Source of the DNA: Paenibacillus yonginensis
Lineage (GTDB): Bacteria > Bacillota > Bacilli > Paenibacillales > Paenibacillaceae
Direction: 5' to 3'
Length of the DNA stretch: 64,000 bases
Assembly (NCBI RefSeq): GCF_001685395.1
Contig: NZ_CP014167.1
Span: 434,001 to 498,000, forward strand
Positions 16,630 to 24,084 of this stretch are shown piece by piece. The notes under the pieces are model-generated. The model did not search any database. It saw nothing but the letters and a program-made list of their open reading frames with translations, and had not been told where the DNA came from. How positions within the stretch are numbered: the stretch's first letter is position 1; each line of letters starts with the position of its first letter. Position numbers and translations under genes: made by a program.

Positions 16630-17592
16630 ATGAAAATCAAAGCGGCCATTGACAAAATCCCCGGCGGGATGATGTTGATTCCTTTGCTCATAGGGGCTAT
16701 CATTCGTACATTTTTTCCATCCATCTTTGATTTGCCGGAATTTAAAAGCTCGTTTACGGGAGGACTTTTAACCGGGACCTCGGCTTTGCTGGCAGCATTT
16801 TATATTTGTTTAGGTTCCACGATTCGCTTTCAGGCCACCGGCTATATTTTGAAGAAAGGCGTGAGCCTCTGGGTCGGCAAAATCGGCACGACCTTTCTGA
16901 TCGCTTTGCTGATCAAAGCCATTTTCCCGGATCAAAACAATCTCTTTCTGGGGTTGTCCGCTTTGGCGATCATAGCTGCTTTCTCCGATACAAACGGCGG
17001 CCTTTATATGGCGCTGATGGGACAGCTCGGACGAAAAGCTGAGGACGTTGCCGCTTATTCGATTATGTCGCTTGAATCCGGTCCTTTCTTCACCATGCTG
17101 ATTCTGGGCGTTGCCGGACTGGCGAGCTTTCCGGTCCTGGCGTTTGTGTTCGCCATCCTGCCGCTGGTTCTCGGTATGATTCTCGGCAACCTGGACGAGA
17201 AAATGCGGGAATTTTTAAGCAAAGGACAGGAGGTCCTGATTCCGCTGTTTGCGCTGGCTATCGGCTCGGGCATTAACCTGACCAACGTGGTTAAAGCCGG
17301 TTTCTCCGGTGTACTGCTCGGGATTGGCGTCGTTGTGATTACCGGTGTAGTCCTGTTCCTCATCGACCGTTTGACCGGCGGAAACGGCGTAGCCGGCATT
17401 GCCGCTTCGTCTACCGCAGGGAATACTTCAGCCGTGCCTATGGCCGTTGCAGCCGTATACACCGGCTACTCTGCCATTGCGGCTACAGCAACACTGCAGG
17501 TTACAGCTGCCGTTATCGTGACGGCCGTTCTGACGCCGCTGCTCACCACCTGGTTCGCTAAACGTGCCGAGCGGCGTAATGCAAGCGCTTAA
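16630..17592 (+). CDS. KdgT-type sugar acid permease
   Basis: A 320-residue membrane permease of the 2-keto-3-deoxygluconate transporter family, with about ten hydrophobic segments. Typical stretches are IDKIPGGMMLIPLLIGAIIR at the N terminus, FSDTNGGLYMALMGQLG in the middle and AASSTAGNTSAVPMAVA later. It imports small sugar acids by proton symport. The ATG at 16630 has AAGGAG before it. Placement before DtnK/OtnK-like and PdxA2 genes suggests the substrate is D-threonate, D-erythronate or a related four-carbon acid rather than ketodeoxygluconate. Confidence 0.88.
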   Translation: MKIKAAIDKIPGGMMLIPLLIGAIIRTFFPSIFDLPEFKSSFTGGLLTGTSALLAAFYICLGSTIRFQATGYILKKGVSLWVGKIGTTFLIALLIKAIFPDQNNLFLGLSALAIIAAFSDTNGGLYMALMGQLGRKAEDVAAYSIMSLESGPFFTMLILGVAGLASFPVLAFVFAILPLVLGMILGNLDEKMREFLSKGQEVLIPLFALAIGSGINLTNVVKAGFSGVLLGIGVVVITGVVLFLIDRLTGGNGVAGIAASSTAGNTSAVPMAVAAVYTGYSAIAATATLQVTAAVIVTAVLTPLLTTWFAKRAERRNASA

Positions 17593-17657
17593 TCCTCTCA
17601 AGCCATCAATTTAGTTGTACTATAGAGAATGCAGTAAAATAAGGAAGTGGAGAACTC

Positions 17658-18956
17658 ATGCGTAGTTTTTACATCATTGCGGACGATTTGACGGGGGCCA
17701 ATGACGCCGGCGTACAGCTGTCGAAGATCGGCATTGCCTCAACCGTCTGGCTGGATTTTCAAGAAGGCGCTTTGGGATCAGCCGGAGACGTGGCGATTAT
17801 CGATACCGACAGCCGGGCGGCGGAAGAGCGGGTCGCTTATGAACGAAGCAGCAAGGCGAGTTCGATTCTGCGGAGTCATGGCTATGAGCATGTTTATAAA
17901 AAAATGGACTCGACATTAAGAGGAAATGTCGCCGCCGAACTGGCAGCTGTCGTGTCCGTTCATCAGCCTGAAGTTGTGGTGGTTGCGCCGGCATTTCCGA
18001 AAATGAACCGGCAAACCATAAACGGATACCAATACGTAAACGGCCGGCTTGTTTCGGAGACGGAGTTCGGACGGGATCCGAAAACGCCGGTCACGGACAG
18101 CAGCATCCCTAATTTGTTTAAGGGTTATGTAGACGCTAACCGGATTTACCTGATCAGCCAAACGGAATTGGCGGATTCGCCGGAACAGACGAAACGCAAA
18201 ATTTTGGAGCTGGCTGCTGAAGGCCCGGCCTGGTTCATCTGCGACGCTGCCACAGACGCCGATTTGGAGGCGGTCGCCCGGCTGTTTGCCCAAACCGGCA
18301 AACGGACGGTATGGGCCGGATCGGCCGGCCTGATCGAGCAGCTGCCGGCTGCGCTGAACTTGAAGCAAACGTTCAGCGGCCAGCCGGACAAGCTGAACAT
18401 TGCCCGGACGCTGACGGTTTCCGCCAGCTTGTCCCAGGTGACCAGACGGCAGCTCGAGAAAGCACGGACGCTGCCGGACGTTTTTTTCCTGGAGATGAAT
18501 CCGGCGGATTTGATCCGGCAAACCTACGAGGTACAGGATATGGTTCGTACGTTCGCTGGGAATGCGCATAACAGGCATTTCGTGCTGTTCGTGGATCCGT
18601 CAGCGGAGAACCGGGAGGCGACCAAAAAGCTGGAAGCGGAGCTTTCTATGAATAAAACGGAAATCAGCGAAGCGATCTCCAGGGAGCTGGGCACGATTGC
18701 CCGGGCGATTCTGCAGTCTTTTCCGGATATCAACGGGCTGGTGCTGACGGGAGGAGACACGGCCAAGGCTGTCTGCAACCGGCTGGGCATGACCCGGCTG
18801 CGGCTGTACACCGAGGTGGAGCCGGGACTGCCGCTTGGCAAAATGAGCGACGCATCTTCGTCCCGGGACTATTGGACCGTCACGAAAGCAGGCGCTTTCG
18901 GCAGCGAAAATTCTTTGGCGAATGTATTAAGTTATATGAACGGAAAGGATGAATGA
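17658..18956 (+). CDS. dtnK: Four-carbon acid sugar kinase (DtnK/OtnK family)
   Basis: A 432-residue member of the DUF1537 kinase family. The N-terminal substrate domain begins FYIIADDLTGANDAGVQLSK, with KKMDSTLRGNVAAELAAV near residue 85; the C-terminal nucleotide domain carries NGLVLTGGDTAKAVCNRLG. Family members phosphorylate D-threonate, D-erythronate or related acids at the 4-position. It overlaps the pdxA2-like gene by 4 bases. The kinase-PdxA2 pair is the known route to dihydroxyacetone phosphate and CO2. Family firm; D-threonate over D-erythronate is inferred from the PdxA2 partner. Confidence 0.87.
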   Translation: MRSFYIIADDLTGANDAGVQLSKIGIASTVWLDFQEGALGSAGDVAIIDTDSRAAEERVAYERSSKASSILRSHGYEHVYKKMDSTLRGNVAAELAAVVSVHQPEVVVVAPAFPKMNRQTINGYQYVNGRLVSETEFGRDPKTPVTDSSIPNLFKGYVDANRIYLISQTELADSPEQTKRKILELAAEGPAWFICDAATDADLEAVARLFAQTGKRTVWAGSAGLIEQLPAALNLKQTFSGQPDKLNIARTLTVSASLSQVTRRQLEKARTLPDVFFLEMNPADLIRQTYEVQDMVRTFAGNAHNRHFVLFVDPSAENREATKKLEAELSMNKTEISEAISRELGTIARAILQSFPDINGLVLTGGDTAKAVCNRLGMTRLRLYTEVEPGLPLGKMSDASSSRDYWTVTKAGAFGSENSLANVLSYMNGKDE

Positions 18957-19966
18957 ACATGAATCAAATCAAACCGATCGTCGGAATCACTATGGGGGAC
19001 GGAGCGGGCGTAGGACCCGAGATTATTTTAAAAAGTCTGGGCGATCCGGAGATTTATGATCTCTGCCGTCCTGTTGTTATTGGCGACAGCAAAATTTTGA
19101 ACCGGGCCAAAGCTTTTGTCCACAGCGATTTAAAAGTCGAAACCATTCAAGAGGAGCAAATTGCCGATCTCCCGTATTCCTTCGGGACAGTCTATTGCCT
19201 CGATCTGAACCTGCTGAGCGAAGACCTGCCCATCGGCCAGGTGTCGGCGGAAGCCGGCCATGCCGCGTTTGAATATTTGGCCAAAGCAATCGATCTGGCG
19301 AACAAAAAGGCAATCGACGCCATCTGCACGGCTCCGCTGAACAAGGAGGCCCTCCATAAAGGCGGGCACAAATATCCGGGCCATACGGAAATTCTGGCCG
19401 ATTTGACCGGTACAGACGAGTTTTCCATGATGCTGTCCGCGCCTAAACTGAAAGTCATCCACGTCACAACCCATGTCGGAATCATCGACGCTGTGAAAAT
19501 GATTAACCCGGACCGCGTCTACCGGGTGATCCGGCTGGCCCATGACACGCTGGTCAAATCGGGCATCGAAAATCCGAAAATCGCCGTTTGCGGCATCAAC
19601 CCGCATGCGGGCGAAAACGGACTGTTCGGCTATGGCGAAGAAGAAGAAAAGGTAGTACCGGCCGTGAACAAGGCGCAGGGCGAAGGGATCAACGTGGTTG
19701 GCCCGCTGCCTGCGGATACGCTGTTCTTCCGTACGGTCCGCGGCGATTTCGATATCGTGGTAGCGATGTATCATGACCAGGGACATGGTCCCGTCAAGGT
19801 GCTTGGCCTCGATGCGGGCGTCAATATTACGGTCGGCCTGCCGATCATCCGCACCAGCGTCGATCACGGCACCGCGTTCGATATTGCCGGCAAAGGCATC
19901 GTGGAAGAAAAAAGCATGACCGAAGCGATCCGCCAGGCCGTCGAGCTGGCTCCAAAAAGAAAATAA
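18953..19966 (+). CDS. pdxA2: PdxA2-like 4-phospho-D-threonate/erythronate dehydrogenase
   Basis: A 337-residue PdxA-family NAD-dependent oxidative decarboxylase. Visible motifs are VGITMGDGAGVGPEI at the N terminus, CTAPLNKEALHKGGHKYPGHTE in the substrate and metal region, and AMYHDQGHGPVKVLG and DHGTAFDIAGKG near the end. In vitamin B6 synthesis PdxA acts on 4-phosphohydroxythreonine, but linkage to a DUF1537 kinase marks the PdxA2 subgroup. GGAAAGGA precedes the ATG, which overlaps the kinase gene. It ends the cluster before a terminator. Confidence 0.88.
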   Translation: MNMNQIKPIVGITMGDGAGVGPEIILKSLGDPEIYDLCRPVVIGDSKILNRAKAFVHSDLKVETIQEEQIADLPYSFGTVYCLDLNLLSEDLPIGQVSAEAGHAAFEYLAKAIDLANKKAIDAICTAPLNKEALHKGGHKYPGHTEILADLTGTDEFSMMLSAPKLKVIHVTTHVGIIDAVKMINPDRVYRVIRLAHDTLVKSGIENPKIAVCGINPHAGENGLFGYGEEEEKVVPAVNKAQGEGINVVGPLPADTLFFRTVRGDFDIVVAMYHDQGHGPVKVLGLDAGVNITVGLPIIRTSVDHGTAFDIAGKGIVEEKSMTEAIRQAVELAPKRK

Positions 19967-20052
19967 GCAGGCGGTAGACGCTGGTGTAACGAAGCGAGAG
20001 GTAAGGGTTCTTAAGCAGCGACATTTGATACTTTGCAACAATGGTTACCGGA

Positions 20053-20086
20053 AGATGACTCCTTATGATGAGGGGTCATCTTTTTT
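20053..20086 (+). terminator. Intrinsic terminator of the sugar acid cluster
   Basis: AGATGAC (20053-20059) pairs with GTCATCT (20075-20081) and the stem extends inward through CC/GG; six T follow. Confidence 0.8.
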
Positions 20087-20152
20087 AGGTCGAAGGTATT
20101 CCTCCAGTGGGGTTACCCGTTTCGCTTCGCCTAACGGCTAAGCGATAACGGT

Positions 20153-20176
20153 ATAACCGCATAACCGCATAACCGC
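20153..20176. repeat. Three tandem copies of an 8-base unit
   Basis: ATAACCGC is repeated three times without gaps, immediately after the stop of the minus-strand gene at 20181. It is probably slippage-generated. Confidence 0.7.
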
Positions 20177-20180
20177 ATGA

Positions 20181-20864
20181 CTAACCACGTAGTTCGAGTT
20201 CCGCCAGCAGCTTACGCATCCTTTGCGGAATTTCCATCCGCAGCTGTTCCCATGGAATGAACATGTCTGGAGTCCACTCGAAGGGAGCGTACGCAAAGGC
20301 AGGCCGGAACGTGAAGGCTCGCAAATGATTTTCAGCCAAACGGTCCGAGAGATCGTTGAGTTCAAATTCACCACGGAATAAATCCGGCTCCAGCACGCCG
20401 CCATTGCCCGCTTCTTCCATGCAGGAGCTTCTTGCATCGGGCAGCAGCAGAAACACTTCAGGCAGCGGCGACATGGCATGTTTGCCAGGCTGCACGAACA
20501 CCTGAACTTGTCCGCTGTCCGTCAGATTGCCCCGATCAGGCAAAAGTCCGACCAAATAACGGCCGTGGAAGCTGACCTCGCAGGAGACAATTTTCCCATC
20601 ATGGCCGACATAGATCCAAACATGCTCCAAGTCATAAAGATGCTGAATGTCATAATCCCAATAGAGCGCATATTCAATGACGAACTGAACCTCCTCACGA
20701 TCTACCTCAATCGTTCTGGCGAAAGACGGAGAGGGACCGGACTGCTCAAATATCGTAACCCCGGCCCGGATTAGCTGGAAAGGCTCCTTTAGGTCCATGA
20801 GAAGCCGGGGGGCGGCTTTCAATACGATGTCCAGATAAGATTGCTGAATAGTTGCGGCATTCAT
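20181..20864 (-). CDS. Conserved-looking protein of unknown function
   Basis: A 227-residue soluble protein I do not recognise. It has no signal peptide or membrane segment. It is rich in aromatic residues around residues 55-85 (EYALYWDYDIQHLYDLEHVWIY) followed by FHGRYLVG, and ends in a charged helix with MRKLLAELELRG. The Trp/Tyr/His-rich centre and the E..W.YVG.DG turn are reminiscent of segments in the Vps62-like protein nearby, but I cannot show homology. The start at 20864 has GGAGGA upstream. A gene is supported by the site, length and codon pattern. Confidence 0.6.
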   Translation of the reverse strand: MNAATIQQSYLDIVLKAAPRLLMDLKEPFQLIRAGVTIFEQSGPSPSFARTIEVDREEVQFVIEYALYWDYDIQHLYDLEHVWIYVGHDGKIVSCEVSFHGRYLVGLLPDRGNLTDSGQVQVFVQPGKHAMSPLPEVFLLLPDARSSCMEEAGNGGVLEPDLFRGEFELNDLSDRLAENHLRAFTFRPAFAYAPFEWTPDMFIPWEQLRMEIPQRMRKLLAELELRG

Positions 20865-21107
20865 GATAGGCAGATCCTCCTACTTGTAATAGGTCATACC
20901 AAGCGCTTGATTTTTATTAGTATAAAGGAATAGTTGGAGGCTCCCGTTAATTTGGATACAGAGGTTTGTAAAAAAATAGGGGACAAAAGTTAAATTCATG
21001 TCAACTACTCCCTTAGGCATCATATGGAACAAAAGGTGGAGTGGTTGCTGGCTTATGTTTCTGATATTATACATGTGACATGGATCAGTATCGGAGGGAA
21101 AAGATGG

Positions 21108-22337
21108 ATGAAGGAGCAGCGCAGCGCAACCAAACGGAAGAACCTGCTGTACCGGCAGGTAGCAGATAAAGTCAGGGCCGATATTACGGCCAAAGGGATG
21201 CAGCCTCATGAGCCCGTTCTCTCAGAAGGCGAATTGGCCAAGCTTTACGGCGTGAGCCGGATGACAGCCAAGCTGGCGCTTGAGCTGCTGGTTAAAGAAG
21301 GACTGGTATACAGGCTGGCAAGACGCGGCACTTTCGTGTCGGGGCAGACAGGTAATCCTGAAGGGAATCACAACAGTTCTGAAGGAAACAACAGCAGTTC
21401 TGAAGGAAACAACAGCAGTTTTGAAGAGAATCAAAGAGCCGCCCTGCAGCAAGCATCAGGAATGAAGCGGAGGATCAGTTCCGAACAAAAACGAATGGCG
21501 CTGGTGTTTCCCAACCTGGATGAATATACAGCCAGAATTATTGCTGCCGCCGAAGCCGAGGCAAGAGAAGCCGGTTATCAGGTGCTGATCCGGGTGTCCA
21601 AGGACAAAGATGATGAAAGCGAATGTCTGCAGGAGCTGCAGGATGCGGGAGTCGACGGGATCATTCTCTATCCGAGAGGCCGGAAAACCTGCAGCGAAAA
21701 GGTGCTTCAGCTCTATCTGGCCAATTACCCGATCGTTGTGATTGACCGGATCTTCCGGGAGGTTCGAATTGACTGCGTGTACCACGATCATTATCAGGGG
21801 GCCTACCAATTGACGGAATATTTGATTGGCAAAGGGCACCGGGAGATCGGCTACGTGTCAATGGCTTTCGACGGAGTTACGAGCCGGGAGGATCGTTATA
21901 AAGGGTATCTGCAGGCGATGCTGGATCATGACTTGTCGATCAACAGCCATAACATTTTTCTCCATTGCGGAGAGGATTACATGGACAACCTGACCGCACT
22001 GAATCGGCAGCTGCAGGCTTTTCTGGAGGAAAGTCCCGGGCTGACGGCCGTGCTTTGCGCCGATGACTATCTGGCAACCTCTTGTTTGTATACGGCGTTT
22101 CATATGAACAAATCGGTGCCGGATGAGCTGTCCATCGTCGGTTTCTCCGATATCCAGCTGGCCAGCCTGCTTCCCGTCCCGCTAACGACAGTACGTCAAA
22201 CAACCGACCAGCTGGGACAAGCGGCAGTCAAACTATTGGTTAAAAGGATCAATCATTCCCGGGAAAACCCAATTACGATAAAAGTTAACACTTCGCTTGT
22301 GGAACGTAGTTCTGTCAAACAAATGTCAACGGATTAA
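21108..22337 (+). CDS. GntR/LacI hybrid regulator (AraR-like architecture)
   Basis: A regulator of about 409 residues. A GntR-type winged helix (LLYRQVADKVRADI, then LSEGELAKLYGVSRMTAKLALELLVKEG) is joined to a LacI-type effector domain (ALVFPNLDEYTARIIAAAEAE to the end), the layout of AraR. The linker, residues about 85-110, is a low-complexity Asn/Ser/Glu stretch encoded by near-exact 21-bp tandem repeats. The ATG at 21108 follows GGAGGG by 9 bases; an upstream ATG at 21024 lacks a site. Downstream genes are a secreted protein and an ABC importer, which it may control. Confidence 0.87.
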   Translation: MKEQRSATKRKNLLYRQVADKVRADITAKGMQPHEPVLSEGELAKLYGVSRMTAKLALELLVKEGLVYRLARRGTFVSGQTGNPEGNHNSSEGNNSSSEGNNSSFEENQRAALQQASGMKRRISSEQKRMALVFPNLDEYTARIIAAAEAEAREAGYQVLIRVSKDKDDESECLQELQDAGVDGIILYPRGRKTCSEKVLQLYLANYPIVVIDRIFREVRIDCVYHDHYQGAYQLTEYLIGKGHREIGYVSMAFDGVTSREDRYKGYLQAMLDHDLSINSHNIFLHCGEDYMDNLTALNRQLQAFLEESPGLTAVLCADDYLATSCLYTAFHMNKSVPDELSIVGFSDIQLASLLPVPLTTVRQTTDQLGQAAVKLLVKRINHSRENPITIKVNTSLVERSSVKQMSTD

Positions 22338-22364
22338 GACCTGCATATATAAAAAATATCAGAT

Positions 22365-22433
22365 GCTTCCCCCTTTTATTGAACCAAATCCTAACGAGAT
22401 CGCGGTTTAAGTAAATAAGGGGAGGCTTTTTTA
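22365..22433 (+). terminator. Probable terminator of the GntR/LacI gene
   Basis: GCTTCCCCCTT pairs imperfectly with AAGGGGAGGC across a loop of about 40 bases and is followed by six T. Loop length lowers confidence. Confidence 0.4.
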
Positions 22434-22613
22434 CATGGATTTTATAGTTTTTAATTTAACATTCCCCCCTATTTTGATTTACAAAATTAATGTTACGAAA
22501 CGATTGAATATATCAGTGACATAGATTATCGTCTTTGGATGGAAGGGGTAATTTTCCAAATATCAGGAGATGGAGGGATAACAAACATCGTGAAACCTAC
22601 AGGAAATTTGACA

Positions 22614-23972
22614 ATGCTTATTCGCAGAGGGGAATGGAGCAGATCTATCTTCCAGGAAGTTCGCAGCATCCGGAAGGCCAAGCGGGCCAAGAGCTGGATA
22701 TTCGCTTTACTGGTCGGTATTTTGACTGTTTCCGGTTTGGGGCTGCCAGGCGCCAGTCTTGCAGGAGCTGAATCTGCGAACGGGTTCGGAGCTGATAACA
22801 GTGATCTGGCTCGCTTGTCTGCCAGCTATGCTTCCCATTTGCCGGTGACGGTTTATGACAATTCGCCTTACGGAGGTAAAGAGCAGGCTTTTGACATTGG
22901 CAGCTATGACTGGGACGTCATCAATAGCGGAGTAGGAAATGATAAAATTTCCTCCCTGCGGGTTGCGCCGGGCTACAAGGTTACCCTGTACAAGGATGCT
23001 GGTTTCTCCGGGGCATCGAAGGTTTTTACTGCTGATGCTATGTATGTCGATGACTTCAATGATGAGACAAGCAGTCTGAAGGTCGAAGCTGTTACACCGC
23101 TTGATGCCTCCAGCTTCGCCGTTCCGGGCAACGCGTACACGGATGCATCCAAACGCAGTATGCTCGAATCCTTTGCGCCACGAATCTGGTTTGCGCAAGG
23201 CGAAGTTTATTTTCCATCCTCCGTGGAGTACACGTTCCCTTATGTGGAACGCTACCTCAATCCTAACTCCGGGAATTACGAATTCAGAACCAAAGAAGCT
23301 TTGAACCCTTACAACAAGAAGCTCCCTTATTTTAATGGCGACCTGCAAAATGCGCCCATCTACGCCTTTTGGGTCGAGAAAGATTACAACAATGTTGATT
23401 TAGTTTACTTCCAGTTCTCCCCATACGATCTGGGCAAAACCGTGCTCGGCAGTGAATTTGGCGACCATGTGGGCGACTTTGAACGCGTAACGGTCCGCTT
23501 AGCCAAGTTCGTCTACAACGGCCAGAACTATTTGAAGCCAGTTCAAGTGTTCTACGGCTATCATTCTTCCGGTATTACTTACCGCTGGGATGAAGTGGAC
23601 AAGATCGGCGGCACACATCCGGTTGCTTACTCGGCCTTTGGTTCCCACGGCATGTGGAAAGACCCGGGCAATCATGTGTATCAGGATATCGTGATCGCCA
23701 AGCTGACCGACGTAACGAATCAGGGAACGTCTTGGGATACGTGGAACCGGGTACAGGCATTTGAATACTTCCCGAATGCATCGACCGGTGTAGGTCTTGG
23801 CAATCCATGGCCAACCTGGCTGAACAAAGATTATACCAATCCGAACAGCGGTGCGGTATACCGGTTCGGCAATCCGGCGCAAGGCTCCGTCTTTGGACAG
23901 CCGCTGCTGGCGGACGGCCCAACGGGACCTCAGGAGAAAACAGCCCTGACAAGCGATACGATTTTAGATTAA
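22614..23972 (+). CDS. Secreted crystallin-like and Vps62-domain protein
   Basis: A large secreted protein of about 452 residues. A basic n-region (RSIRKAKRAKSW) and hydrophobic core (IFALLVGILTVSGLG) ending near ASLAGA form a signal peptide. Next is a beta/gamma-crystallin-like repeat (VTVYDNSPYGG, then VTLYKDAGFSGASKVF), and then a Vps62-type domain (APRIWFAQGEVYFPSSVE, YFQFSPYDLG, GDHVGDFERVTVRL, SAFGSHGMWKDPGNHVY) seen in fungal and bacterial extracellular proteins of unknown function. The start is uncertain: ATG 22614 has AGGAA upstream, while GTG 22590 and ATG 22539 extend the frame. It lies between a regulator and an ABC operon. Confidence 0.8.
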   Translation: MLIRRGEWSRSIFQEVRSIRKAKRAKSWIFALLVGILTVSGLGLPGASLAGAESANGFGADNSDLARLSASYASHLPVTVYDNSPYGGKEQAFDIGSYDWDVINSGVGNDKISSLRVAPGYKVTLYKDAGFSGASKVFTADAMYVDDFNDETSSLKVEAVTPLDASSFAVPGNAYTDASKRSMLESFAPRIWFAQGEVYFPSSVEYTFPYVERYLNPNSGNYEFRTKEALNPYNKKLPYFNGDLQNAPIYAFWVEKDYNNVDLVYFQFSPYDLGKTVLGSEFGDHVGDFERVTVRLAKFVYNGQNYLKPVQVFYGYHSSGITYRWDEVDKIGGTHPVAYSAFGSHGMWKDPGNHVYQDIVIAKLTDVTNQGTSWDTWNRVQAFEYFPNASTGVGLGNPWPTWLNKDYTNPNSGAVYRFGNPAQGSVFGQPLLADGPTGPQEKTALTSDTILD

Positions 23973-23984
23973 AAACGTTTTAAA
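23969..23984. promoter_or_regulatory. AACGTT-centred palindrome at the end of the Vps62 gene
   Basis: TTAAAAACGTTTTAAA is a near-palindrome overlapping the stop codon, 101 bases before the ABC operon start. Its centre resembles the LacI-type sites at 3873 and 3940. Possible operator for the ABC operon; weak evidence. Confidence 0.3.
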
Positions 23985-24084
23985 CCTCTTTGGCCGTGTT
24001 TCTAAACTAATTTTTTTCTAACCGATTCTCATTGATTTCCAAATAAAACTTCTTTATTTCAAATTAGAGACTGGAGAGACAAAA

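Noticed and set aside
19130-20041. A 303-codon minus-strand open frame opposite pdxA2
   Set aside because: It is antisense to a clear PdxA2 gene, has no recognisable motif and is rich in Asp/His/Arg as expected of a shadow frame.
20153-20176. The tandem ATAACCGC units as a CRISPR-like array
   Set aside because: The units are 8 bases long, contiguous and without spacers; this is simple slippage repetition.
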